NCBI RefSeq assembly: GCF_014084105.1
Contig: NZ_CP048289.1
Location: 1,869,922-1,933,921, forward strand
Length of the DNA stretch: 64,000 nucleotides
From: Streptacidiphilus sp. P02-A3a
GTDB lineage: Bacteria; Actinomycetota; Actinomycetes; Streptomycetales; Streptomycetaceae
Direction of reading: 5' to 3'
A program made the translations under genes and the position numbers. Under the pieces are notes generated by a model. It worked only from the letters and a program-made list of their open reading frames with translations, made no database searches and was not told where the DNA came from. Positions 8,681 to 16,979 of this stretch are shown here, piece by piece. Position 1 is the first letter of the stretch, and each line of letters begins with the position of its first letter.

Positions 8681-9858
8681 CGGCCCGGGAGGCCGAAGCG
8701 GAGGCTGAGGATCTGCTCCAGCGCCGCCCGGGTGGCCACCGCGACCGCGCCGGTCAGCACCGCCGCGTCGCCCAGCGCCGAGACCTCGACCCGCGGCGGG
8801 TAGGGCACCCGCACCGCCAGCCGCTCGCTGACCCGGGACAGCAGCAGGTCCCCGTTCAGGCCGATGCCGCCGCCGAGGACGACCAGTTCCACGTCGACCA
8901 CGGCGGCCAGCGTCGAGAGGTAGCCGACGATGCGCCGGACCTCCTCGTCCACCACCGCGCAGGCGTCCGGGTCACCCGTCCGGGCCAGCGCGAAGACCTG
9001 CTCCGTGCTCAGCTCCCCGGTCAGCTCAGGGTGCCCGCTCAGCCGCGACGCGGCGTACTGGAGCAGCGCCGCCGCGCAGGGGTCGTTGTCGTCGAAGGTG
9101 TCCGGGTCCAGCGCGCAGTCCAGCTCACCGGCCGCGCCCGCGAAGCCCCGGTGCAGCTCGCCGTGCAGGATCAGGCCCGCGCCGACGCCGGTGCCCACCG
9201 AGAGGAAGGCGAAGCTCTCGGCGTCGGTGCCGGTGCCGCTCTTGGTGCCGTGCCGCTGCTCGCCGAGCGCGGCCAGGTGGATGTCGTTCTCCACGGTGAC
9301 CGGCAGTCCGAGCGCCGCGCCGAAGGCGTCCCTGGCCTGGAAGCCGTCCAGCGCGGGCACGTTGGTGGCCTGCCAGATCCGGCCGTCGCGGCGGTCCACC
9401 ACGCCCGGCACGCCGACCGCGACGTGGTGCAGTCCGTCGCGGGGGATCCCCGCCTCCGCGCACAGCTCCTCGGCCAGCGCGGTCGCCGCGGCCACCACCT
9501 GACCGGCCTCCATGCCCTCGACGTCGACGTCGCGGCGGACGTGGACGGCGCCCTCCAGGTCGGCGATGGCCCCGCGCAGCCGGCGCGCGCCGACGTCCAG
9601 GCCCAGCACGTGCGCGGCCTCCGGGCGCGGGGCGAAGAACAGCGCGCCGTAGGTGGGGCCCAGTTCCTCGCGCACCGTCTCGGAGACCAGGCCCATCTCC
9701 AGCAGGTCCTGGAGCAGCGCGGAGACGGTGGGCTTGGAGATGCCGGTGCGCCGCGCGATCTCCGCACGGGAGACCGGCGGCGCGGTCCGGATCACGTCGA
9801 GGACGGTACGGAGGTTGATCTCCTTCAACGTGGAGGAGGTCGCTGGCCTGGCAATCAT
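8668..9858 (-). CDS. ROK family transcriptional regulator
   Basis: Sugar-responsive repressor of about 396 residues: an N-terminal winged helix-turn-helix (SRAEIARRTGISKPTVSALLQDL near residues 30-52) followed by a ROK sugar-kinase-like domain (VLGLDVGARRLRGAI, ENDIHLAALGE, GTGVGAGLILHGELHRGFAGAAGEL). The typical CxCGxxGCxE zinc cluster is absent, which fits an XylR/NagC-type regulator rather than a kinase. I chose ATG 9858 over upstream codons; TACAGT at 9865-9870 lies 6 nt before it and there is no ribosome site, so the message may be leaderless. The DUF2637 gene upstream ends 33 nt away. Confidence 0.92.
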   Translation of the reverse strand: MIARPATSSTLKEINLRTVLDVIRTAPPVSRAEIARRTGISKPTVSALLQDLLEMGLVSETVREELGPTYGALFFAPRPEAAHVLGLDVGARRLRGAIADLEGAVHVRRDVDVEGMEAGQVVAAATALAEELCAEAGIPRDGLHHVAVGVPGVVDRRDGRIWQATNVPALDGFQARDAFGAALGLPVTVENDIHLAALGEQRHGTKSGTGTDAESFAFLSVGTGVGAGLILHGELHRGFAGAAGELDCALDPDTFDDNDPCAAALLQYAASRLSGHPELTGELSTEQVFALARTGDPDACAVVDEEVRRIVGYLSTLAAVVDVELVVLGGGIGLNGDLLLSRVSERLAVRVPYPPRVEVSALGDAAVLTGAVAVATRAALEQILSLRFGLPGRRRA

Positions 9859-9864
9859 GAGGAC

Positions 9865-9870
9865 ACTGTA
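9865..9870 (-). promoter_or_regulatory. -10 box for a leaderless ROK transcript
   Basis: Read on the minus strand this is TACAGT, matching TANNNT, followed by 6 nt and the ATG at 9858. No Shine-Dalgarno is present. Confidence 0.45.
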
Positions 9871-9891
9871 CGTGGCTGGACTGTGCGCCAC

Positions 9892-10890
9892 TCAGCCGAA
9901 CTGCTGTTCCAGGTCCTTCAGCTTCTGCTCCAGCGAGTCCAGCCGGGGGTTCGCGTTGACGTCCTCCTCGGGCTTGGCCTCGGCGGTGACCGAGGAGACC
10001 TCCCGGCGGCGACGGTGCGGGAGCACCCCGCGCGGCGAGGCGGGCTCCAGCGAGGCCGCGCTCTCGGCGCCGCCCGAGGCCTCCAGCGTGGTCAGCTCGC
10101 GCAGCGGGGCGGAGCGCGACAGCGCCTTCAACTCGGCGCGCTCGCGCCGGTTCTCGGTGCGCTGGCGCTGGGCCGCGGCCTCCCGGTCGCGCTTGTCCTC
10201 GCGGACCTCCTCGACCGCCTCGTCCAGCGAGCGGACGTTCTCCAGCAGCATCAACGACCAGGCGCGGTACGTCTCGACGGGCGCGCGCAGCCAGCGGACC
10301 ATGCGGATCTGCGGCAGCGGGCGGGGCACCAGGCCCTGCTCGCGCAGCGCGGCCCGACGGGTCTGCTTCAGCGCCCGGTCGAACAGCACCGCGGCCGACA
10401 GCGACATCCCGGCGAAGAACTGCGGCGCGCCGTTGTGGTCGCCGCCGCGCGGCGCGTGCACCCAGTTGAACCAGGCGGAGGCCGCGGCGAACAGCCAGAC
10501 CAGCAGGCGGGAGCCGAAGGCGGCGTCGCCGTGGCTGGCCTCGCGGACGGCCAGCACCGAGCAGAACATGGCCGCGCCGTCCAGGCCGAACGGCACCAGG
10601 TACTGCCAGCCGCCGGTCAGGTTGAGGTTCTCCTCGCCGAAGCCGACCAGGCCGTGGAAGGACAACGCGGCGGCGACGGACGCACAGGCGAACAGCAGGA
10701 CGTAGGACGCGCTGCCGTACAGCGCCTCCTTGCGGCGGCGGCGCTGCTCACTGCGCTCCCAGGAGTCATCCTTGGGGTCGGCCGCGTGCTTGGGCTTCTT
10801 GGAACGCAGCAGGCCCATGATCACCGCGATGGCAAGCGCGGTGGCACAGGCGATGACCAGCCACACCAGCTGTATGGACGAGAGGTTCAT
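9892..10890 (-). CDS. DUF2637 domain-containing membrane protein
   Basis: A 332-residue protein with an N-terminal membrane anchor (MNLSSIQLVWLVIACATALAIAVI), a basic stretch, then about three further spans between residues 55 and 160, and a long charged C-terminal half with predicted helix or coiled coil (arginine/glutamate-rich near 210-245 and at the end). The pattern fits DUF2637, found in actinobacterial plasmid-transfer Spd-like proteins and chromosomal membrane proteins. Start ATG 10890 is chosen because the frame upstream is low-complexity. The ROK gene follows 33 nt after the stop; co-transcription is possible although ROK has its own -10. Confidence 0.8.
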   Translation of the reverse strand: MNLSSIQLVWLVIACATALAIAVIMGLLRSKKPKHAADPKDDSWERSEQRRRRKEALYGSASYVLLFACASVAAALSFHGLVGFGEENLNLTGGWQYLVPFGLDGAAMFCSVLAVREASHGDAAFGSRLLVWLFAAASAWFNWVHAPRGGDHNGAPQFFAGMSLSAAVLFDRALKQTRRAALREQGLVPRPLPQIRMVRWLRAPVETYRAWSLMLLENVRSLDEAVEEVREDKRDREAAAQRQRTENRRERAELKALSRSAPLRELTTLEASGGAESAASLEPASPRGVLPHRRRREVSSVTAEAKPEEDVNANPRLDSLEQKLKDLEQQFG

Positions 10891-11291
10891 GCGGTAGGGC
10901 CTCGGCTTCGGGGGGTCGGCGGCAGGGGGACGGAGTGACCGGTCCGGCGCCGTACGGCACCGGTTGGCGCCAGTTGGCGCCGGTTTGCGACTGCGGTCCC
11001 CCAGAGGCGGCGGAGTTGACGCCGCGACACGCGTGCGTGCAGACGATATCGCGTCGCGGGGTTGCACATCGTACGGCTGGGGCAGTTGGGGTGGCGAAGG
11101 GGGGTGCGGGTGGACGTGGCCGGAGCGCGCGGGGTATGCGGACGCCCCGGGTACGGTGACTGTCGTACCGGTACGGAAGAGTGGTGAGTGCGGGCCTCCG
11201 GATGGGTAGCCCGGAGGTATTGACTGACGGTCAGGCTCCGGCGGGCTGCGGCGGTCGGGCCGGAGCCGAAGCGGTGCGGACAGGGGGAGTG
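10891..11291. promoter_or_regulatory. Divergent control region upstream of the DUF2637 and TerA-like genes
   Basis: No gene is seen in these 400 bp. Two direct copies of GTTGGCGCC sit at 10963-10971 and 10973-10981 (10-bp period, same helix face), followed by a degenerate GTTTGCG. A perfect 12-bp palindrome CGTACCGGTACG lies at 11164-11175. These are candidate operator sites for the divergent genes. Confidence 0.45.
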
Positions 11292-12020
11292 ATGGCGGGG
11301 CTGATGGATTTCCTGCGCAGGGCCGAGTCCGGCTTCGACGCGGGCATGGACCGGGTGACCCTGACCAAGGGCTCGCCCGAGGTGGCGATCACCGAACAGG
11401 GCCTGGTGGCCGGGACGATGCAGGTCAACCTGCACTGGACGACGCGCGAGCCGGAGCGCGCGCGGCGCGCGCCCGGGGCGTTCTGGCGCGGGCTGCTGCA
11501 CCCGAACCTGTTCAAACCGATGCCGCTGCCGGTGGCCGGTGGGCAGCCGCTGGCGGTGGACCTCGACCTCGGCTGCATGTACGAACTCACGGACGGCAGC
11601 AAGGGCGTGGTGCAGCCGCTGGGCGAGCTCTACGGGGACCTCCAGCACTCGCCGTACATCCGGCTCAGCCGGGACGACCGCTCCGGCGGGGCCTCCGGCG
11701 AGACGATGTACATCGACCTGTCCAAGAAGGACTCCTTCCGGCGGCTGCTGGTGTTCGTCTACATCTACGACGAGACCCCGGCCTTCGACCGCACGCACGC
11801 ACTGGTGACCCTGTTCCCGCCGGGGGGCCGACCGATCGAGGTCAAGCTCGACCAGCACACCGCGCAGGCGCGGTCCTGCGCGGTGGCGCTGATCGAGAAC
11901 CACGACGGCGTGCTGAAGGTGCGGCGCGAGGCCCGCTACGTGTACGGCTTCCAGGCGGAGCTGGACCGGCTGTACGGGTGGGGTCTGCAGTGGCAGCGGG
12001 GCTACAAGCCGGTGAGCTGA
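11292..12020 (+). CDS. TerA-like tellurium-resistance protein
   Basis: A 242-residue member of the TerD/TerA superfamily. It begins with a short helix, then a beta-rich domain: VTLTKGSPEVAI near residues 18-29, and the TerA-type core VDLDLGCMYELTDGSKGVVQPL near 88-109, PYIRLSRDDRSG, and a C-terminal YGWGLQWQRGYKP. Resemblance is closest to the C-terminal half of TerA. It is presumably cytoplasmic and part of the Ter stress complex. ATG 11292 has AGGGGGAG closely upstream; ATG 11304 is an alternative. It converges on the tailed TerD gene at 12045. Confidence 0.86.
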   Translation: MAGLMDFLRRAESGFDAGMDRVTLTKGSPEVAITEQGLVAGTMQVNLHWTTREPERARRAPGAFWRGLLHPNLFKPMPLPVAGGQPLAVDLDLGCMYELTDGSKGVVQPLGELYGDLQHSPYIRLSRDDRSGGASGETMYIDLSKKDSFRRLLVFVYIYDETPAFDRTHALVTLFPPGGRPIEVKLDQHTAQARSCAVALIENHDGVLKVRREARYVYGFQAELDRLYGWGLQWQRGYKPVS

Positions 12021-12047
12021 GCCCCGGGGGCCCGTTGGGCGGGCTCA
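12018..12047. terminator. Bidirectional terminator between convergent Ter genes
   Basis: TGAGCCC (12018-12024) pairs with GGGCTCA (12041-12047) around a GC-rich loop. The arms include the stop codons of both convergent genes. Confidence 0.5.
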
Positions 12048-12851
12048 GTCGACGGGCAGGAACTGCGGCCCCTGGGGCGGCAGGGCGAAGTCCGGCGGCT
12101 CCGGCAGCAGCGGCTCGTACGCGGGCGGCCGGGGGTACTCGGCGGCCTGGCCGGGCAGGCTCACCGGCGTCCCGGCCGTCGTCCCGGCCGCGTGCTGCGG
12201 CTGGGGCTGCGGTTCCGCCTGCGACTGCGGCGACGGTGACGGCAGCGACGGCGCTTGCTTCGACGGCGGCTGCTGCGGGTCGGCCGGTGGCGGCTCGGTC
12301 GGGTCGTCGTCGTCCACGGTGACGCCGAAGTCCTTGGCCAGCCCGCCCAGGCCGGAGGAGTACCCCTGCCCGATCGCGCGGAACTTCCAGCCGCCGGACC
12401 GGCGGTAGATCTCCCCGCACAGCAGCGCGCCGACCGGCGTGGCGTCGGTGATGTCGAAGCGGGCCAGCGGCTCGGCGTCCGGGCCCCGGGCGATGTCGTA
12501 CAGCAGCACGCACAGGTCGCTGAGCTGGCCGAAGTGCCCGCCCTCGGCGGCGCCGCCGACGACCACGCGCTCGATCTCCGGCGGCAGCTGGGTCAGGTCG
12601 ATGTCCAGGGTGTCGCTGAGGTCCTCGCCGCGCCGGGTCTTGGACCGGTGCCGGACCCGTCCGGTGGGGTGCCGGGGCTGGTTGTAGAAGACGAAGTCCT
12701 CGTCGCCGCGCACCTGGCCGTTCGCGCCGAGCAGCAGCGCGACGACGTCCACGTCCGGCCCGCCGGGGGCGACGCGCCAGCGCAGTACCGCGCGCACCGC
12801 GTCGACGGCGGCGAGCGGGATGTTCGAGCCTTTGGGCATCACCCGGGTCAT
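12045..12851 (-). CDS. TerD family protein with proline-rich C-terminal tail
   Basis: A 268-residue protein with an N-terminal TerD domain (MPKGSNIPLAAVDAVRAVLRW, then DEDFVFYNQP near residues 50-60, and IGQGYSSGLGGLAKDFGV near 160-178). The first acidic motif is altered to DVDVVALLL, so calcium binding may be weaker. A Pro/Gln/Ser-rich disordered tail follows (residues about 180-268), absent from classic TerD and suited to binding partners. It starts at ATG 12851; a second ATG lies at 12839. It is divergent from the CitE-like operon, sharing a 244-bp control region. Confidence 0.9.
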   Translation of the reverse strand: MTRVMPKGSNIPLAAVDAVRAVLRWRVAPGGPDVDVVALLLGANGQVRGDEDFVFYNQPRHPTGRVRHRSKTRRGEDLSDTLDIDLTQLPPEIERVVVGGAAEGGHFGQLSDLCVLLYDIARGPDAEPLARFDITDATPVGALLCGEIYRRSGGWKFRAIGQGYSSGLGGLAKDFGVTVDDDDPTEPPPADPQQPPSKQAPSLPSPSPQSQAEPQPQPQHAAGTTAGTPVSLPGQAAEYPRPPAYEPLLPEPPDFALPPQGPQFLPVD

Positions 12852-12966
12852 GGATTCATCCTGCCGTCACGGGGTGCCGCGCGACAACGCGGGGCGCGGC
12901 ACGGAGGGGGTGAACGAGCCGATCGGCGGCCGTGCGGATGCGCGGATGTTAACCGGTGGGCATGAT

Positions 12967-12989
12967 TCCGAAAACGTCAGGTTTCCGGA
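12967..12989. promoter_or_regulatory. Imperfect palindrome upstream of the Ter biosynthetic operon
   Basis: TCCGAAAAC (12967-12975) and GTTTCCGGA (12981-12989) form an imperfect inverted repeat in an AT-richer patch, about 110 bp before the CitE-like start. GGATTAT just downstream could be a -10 region. This is the likely promoter/operator zone. Confidence 0.4.
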
Positions 12990-13095
12990 CTGGATTATGG
13001 CAAATTCTTACGTACGATGATCAGCCAACGGCCCCGGTGGATCCCGGACGTTCCACATCCCTTGCCTCGACGGCACAGCAGACCCAGGGGGGCCA

Positions 13096-14292
13096 GTGCG
13101 TCATTTCAGCCAACTCGACGCCGAGACCCGGCAACGGCTCTTTCTCCACGAACCGGGGCATTTCGACCGGGACAGCCCCCCCGACGTGCTCTCCGCCGCC
13201 CTCGGCGCGACCCTGTACTCCCCGGGGACCCGGCCGCACCTGCTCCAGGACGTCCGCAAGCAGGCCGCGCGGGGGGTGACCTCGATGGTGCTCTGCCTGG
13301 AGGACGCCATAGACGACCGGGAGGTACCGGCCGCCGAGGCCAACGTCGTCAGCCAGCTGACCGGCCTCGCCGAGCAGGCGACCGGCGCCCGGCCGGGCCC
13401 GGCCTCCGGGGACTGGCCGCTGCTGTTCCTGCGGGTGCGCCACCCCGCGCAGATCACCGACCTCGCCGACCGGCTCGGCCCGGCGCTGCGGGTGCTCTCC
13501 GGCTTCGTGCTGCCGAAGTTCACCGAGGAGACCGGACTGCCCTACCTGGAGGCGCTGGCCGAGGTCCGGGCCCGGAGCGGGCTGCGGCTGTTCGCGATGC
13601 CGGTGCTGGAGTCCCCGGAGCTCGCCCACCTGGAGCGCCGGGCCGAGACCCTGTCCGGGGTCGCCCGGGTGCTGGAGAAGTTCCGCGAGCAGATCCTCGC
13701 GGTACGGCTCGGCGTCACCGACCTCTCCTCGGCGTACGGCCTGCGCCGCCCGCCCGAGCTCACCGCGTACGACGTGCAGCTGGTCGCCTCGGTGATCGGC
13801 GACGTGGTCAACGTCCTCGGCCGCTCCGACGGCAGCGGTTTCACCATCACCGGCCCGGTCTGGGAGTACTTCCCGGTCCAGGAGCGGAAGTTCAAGCCGC
13901 AGCTGCGCAGCTCCCCGTTCGCCGACACCGAGCCGCCGACCGAGGAGGTCCGGCGGCGGCTGATAGCGCACGACCTCGACGGCCTGATCCGCGAGATCGA
14001 GCTGGACCGGGCCAACGGACTGCTCGGCAAGACCTGCATCCACCCCAGCCATGTCCCGGCCGTGCACGCCCTCGCCGTGGCCACCCACGAGGAGTGGTCC
14101 GACGCGGTGGACATCCTGCACCAGGACCGGGGCGGCGGCGGGGTACTCCGTTCGGCCTACACCAACAAGATGAACGAGGTGAAGCCGCACCGCGCCTGGG
14201 CGCGGCGGGTGATGCTGCGGGCCTCGGTCTTCGGCGTCGCGCGTGAGGACGTCACCTTCGCGGAGCTCCTGGCCGCCTGCCTGTGCCCCTGA
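13096..14292 (+). CDS. HpcH/HpaI aldolase - citrate lyase (CitE-like) family enzyme of the Ter operon
   Basis: A 398-residue TIM-barrel lyase-type enzyme. Landmarks include LYSPGTRP near residue 40, SMVLCLEDAIDD near 62-73 with the CitE-type ED pair, FVLPKF near 138 and a C-terminal GKTCIHPSHV. The longer length and C-terminal extension distinguish it from ordinary CitE and match the version co-occurring with Ter PRTase/HAD genes, where a role in making a nucleoside-like metabolite has been predicted. GTG 13096 follows an AGGGGGG ribosome site. The PRTase fusion gene begins about 65 nt after its stop, with the same orientation. Confidence 0.88.
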   Translation: MRHFSQLDAETRQRLFLHEPGHFDRDSPPDVLSAALGATLYSPGTRPHLLQDVRKQAARGVTSMVLCLEDAIDDREVPAAEANVVSQLTGLAEQATGARPGPASGDWPLLFLRVRHPAQITDLADRLGPALRVLSGFVLPKFTEETGLPYLEALAEVRARSGLRLFAMPVLESPELAHLERRAETLSGVARVLEKFREQILAVRLGVTDLSSAYGLRRPPELTAYDVQLVASVIGDVVNVLGRSDGSGFTITGPVWEYFPVQERKFKPQLRSSPFADTEPPTEEVRRRLIAHDLDGLIREIELDRANGLLGKTCIHPSHVPAVHALAVATHEEWSDAVDILHQDRGGGGVLRSAYTNKMNEVKPHRAWARRVMLRASVFGVAREDVTFAELLAACLCP

Positions 14293-14357
14293 GGACATCG
14301 CGCCGTCATCTGCGGCTGGTGGACTGTTCCTGTTCGAGAGAGAACGAAGGCTGCAAC

Positions 14358-16979
14358 ATGACCGCTGAGTCCACGGTTGAGCCCACGGCTGAGTCCATGG
14401 CATCCCTTTCCGCTTCCCGCGTTTCCCCCGTTTTCCCCGCTTCCCCTGCTTCCCGTGCTTCCCTCGCCGAAGCGCCGGGCGGCGACCGGGTGTGGCCGGG
14501 GGAGTGGGTCGAACAGCGGCTCGGCCTGCGGCTGCCCGGCGGCGACGCGCGGGAGCTGCTGGGACTGGCGCTGCGGCTGCGCAACCCGCAACGCGCGCAG
14601 CTGCTGGTCTCCCGGGTACTCGGCAAGCACATCCCGCAGCGGCCGGCCACGGTCTACCGGGCGGGCCACGACCTCGGCCGCGCGGTCCGCGACCTGCTCG
14701 GGGCGGCGGCCCCCGCCGCCGTCGTCCTCGGCTACGCGGAGACCGCGACCGGCCTCGGCCACTGCGTCGCGGACGGCCTCGGCGACGCCCCGGCCGACTA
14801 CCTGCACTCGACCCGGCGCCAGGTCGCCGGAGCCGCCCCGGTCGGCGGCTTCGAGGAGACCCACTCGCACGCCACCTCGCACCTGCTGCTGCCGGAGGAC
14901 CCGGCCCTGCTGGCGGGCGGCGGACCGCTGGTGCTGGTGGACGACGAGCTGTCGACCGGCAACACGATCATCAACACCATCTCCGCCCTGCACCAGCGGT
15001 TCCCGCGCTCCTGGTACGTGGTCGCCACCCTGGCGGACGTCCGCGACGACGAGTCCCGGTTGCTGCTCGACAAGGCGGCGGCGGACCTGGGCGTCCGGCT
15101 CGACGTGGTCGCCGCCGTCACCGCCGCCGTCCAGCTCCCGCCGGACGCGGCGGCACGCGGCGCCGCGCTGGCGGCGGCCGAGGAGGCGCGGCAGCCCTGC
15201 GGCTCGCCGAGCGGCCCCGCGCGGGCCGCGCTGCGCCGGGTGGACCTCGGCTGGCCGACCGGCCTGCGCGACGGCGCCCGCCACGGCTACACCCCCGCCG
15301 ACCGGGCCCGCCTGGACGCCGCGCTGCCCGCCATGGCCGCCCGCGTCGCGGCGGCGCTGGACCCGGGCGGCGCGGGCGGCGCGGGTGGCGCGGCGGACGC
15401 GGGGGAGCAGGCCGGACCGCGCCGGGTGCTGGTCCTCGGTACCGAGGAGCTGATGTACACCCCGCTCCGGCTCGCCGCCGCCCTCCAGGACGCACTCGAC
15501 CACGGCGCGTCCCGGCCCGGCGGTCCCGGCTCCGCCGAGGTGCGGTTCTCGACCACCACCCGCTCGCCCGCGCTCGCCGTGGACGACCCCGGTTACGCCA
15601 TCCGGACGCGGCTCACCTTCCCCGCGCACGACGCCGGGGCGGAGGGCACCCGCTACGCCTACAACGTCGCGCCCGGCCGTGACCTCGCACGGCGGTTCGA
15701 CGCCGTGGTGCTGGTGCTGGACTCCGACGCCGACACCGCCGCCCTGCACGCCCCCGGGCGGGGCCTGCTCGACCGGCTGCGCGGCGTCACCGACCTGGTG
15801 CTGCTGGCCACCGTCCCCGCGCACCGCCCGAGGAGCGGCGCCACGACCGGTCCCGAGGCCGCCCCCGCCCGGCCGCTGCACGGACCGGCGTTCTCCTCCT
15901 ACCGTGCGGACGAGGTGTCCTGGCTGCTCAAGGACCTCTCCGAGGTGGTCCTGGAGGCGCCGGTGGAGGAGCGGGAAGAGGCGGTCCAGCAGGGCGGCGC
16001 CCACTACGCCGAGTCGCTGCCGATCGAGTACCAGCCCACCGCCGAGTACCAGGAGCTGTTCCACACCGCGCTGCGCGACTCCGCCAGGCGCATCGCCGAG
16101 GCCGTCGCCACCGTCACCGACACCGTCCTGGCCGAGCGCGACCGGGGCCGGGGCGTGGTGCTCGCGTCGCTCGCCCGCGCCGGGACGCCCGTCGGGATCC
16201 TGATGCGCCGCTGGGCGCGGCACGCGCACGGCGTGGAACTGCCGCACTACGCGGTCTCCATCGTCCGGGGGCGCGGCATCGACACCGTCGCGCTGCGCTA
16301 CCTGGCGGAGCAGCACGACCCCGCCGACGTCGTCTTCGTCGACGGCTGGACCGGCAAGGGCGCGATCACCCGGGAGCTGGAGGCGGCGCTCGCCGGGACC
16401 GGCTTCGACCCGGCCATGGCCGTCCTCGCCGACCCCGCCCACTGCGTGCGCACCTTCGGTACCCGCGAGGACTTCCTGATCCCCTCGGCCTGCCTCAACT
16501 CGACCGTGTCCGGGCTGGTCTCGCGCACCGTGCTGCGTCCCGGGCTGATCGGCCCGGACGACTTCCACGGTGCCAAGTTCTACCGCGACCTCGCCGGGGC
16601 CGACGTCTCGGCGCGCTTCCTGGACGCGGTCACGGACTGCTTCCCCGACGTCCGGGCCCAGCCGCAGGACCGGGCGGACCGCGAGCCCGACTGGTCCGGC
16701 TGGGCGGCCGTCGAGCGGATCAGCGAGGAGTACGGCATCGGCAGCGTCAACCTGGTCAAGCCCGGCGTCGGCGAGACCACCCGGGTACTGCTGCGGCGGG
16801 TCCCCTGGCGGGTGCTGGTCCGCCGGGGAGCGGACGCCGAGCTCGGGCACGTCCGGCTGCTCGCCGAGCAGCGGGGCGTGCCGGTCGAGGCAGTGGACGA
16901 CCTGCCGTACAGCTGCGTCGGCCTGATCCACCCCCAGTACACGCGCGGAGCGACCGGAGACGAGGGAACGGCCGTATGA
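14358..16979 (+). CDS. Ter-operon phosphoribosyltransferase-TRSP-StiP-PELOTA fusion protein
   Basis: A large cytoplasmic protein of 873 residues. The N-terminal half is a PRTase with PRPP-loop motif VLVDDELSTGNT at residues 192-203, followed by a TRSP-like segment (HGPAFSSYRADEV near 510-525). The second half resembles the StiP family and carries another PRPP-loop-like motif VFVDGWTGKGAIT near 659-671. The last roughly 80 residues look like a PELOTA-type RNA-binding domain. Such modules occur in Ter biosynthetic operons; here they form one chain. I chose ATG 14358 (GAAGG upstream) over an earlier GTG-type frame extension. The stop overlaps the HAD start by 4 nt, so coupling is strong. Confidence 0.85.
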   Translation: MTAESTVEPTAESMASLSASRVSPVFPASPASRASLAEAPGGDRVWPGEWVEQRLGLRLPGGDARELLGLALRLRNPQRAQLLVSRVLGKHIPQRPATVYRAGHDLGRAVRDLLGAAAPAAVVLGYAETATGLGHCVADGLGDAPADYLHSTRRQVAGAAPVGGFEETHSHATSHLLLPEDPALLAGGGPLVLVDDELSTGNTIINTISALHQRFPRSWYVVATLADVRDDESRLLLDKAAADLGVRLDVVAAVTAAVQLPPDAAARGAALAAAEEARQPCGSPSGPARAALRRVDLGWPTGLRDGARHGYTPADRARLDAALPAMAARVAAALDPGGAGGAGGAADAGEQAGPRRVLVLGTEELMYTPLRLAAALQDALDHGASRPGGPGSAEVRFSTTTRSPALAVDDPGYAIRTRLTFPAHDAGAEGTRYAYNVAPGRDLARRFDAVVLVLDSDADTAALHAPGRGLLDRLRGVTDLVLLATVPAHRPRSGATTGPEAAPARPLHGPAFSSYRADEVSWLLKDLSEVVLEAPVEEREEAVQQGGAHYAESLPIEYQPTAEYQELFHTALRDSARRIAEAVATVTDTVLAERDRGRGVVLASLARAGTPVGILMRRWARHAHGVELPHYAVSIVRGRGIDTVALRYLAEQHDPADVVFVDGWTGKGAITRELEAALAGTGFDPAMAVLADPAHCVRTFGTREDFLIPSACLNSTVSGLVSRTVLRPGLIGPDDFHGAKFYRDLAGADVSARFLDAVTDCFPDVRAQPQDRADREPDWSGWAAVERISEEYGIGSVNLVKPGVGETTRVLLRRVPWRVLVRRGADAELGHVRLLAEQRGVPVEAVDDLPYSCVGLIHPQYTRGATGDEGTAV

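Noticed and set aside
9031..10938. 635-codon plus-strand frame opposite the ROK and DUF2637 genes
   Set aside because: Crosses two real genes in antisense; shadow.
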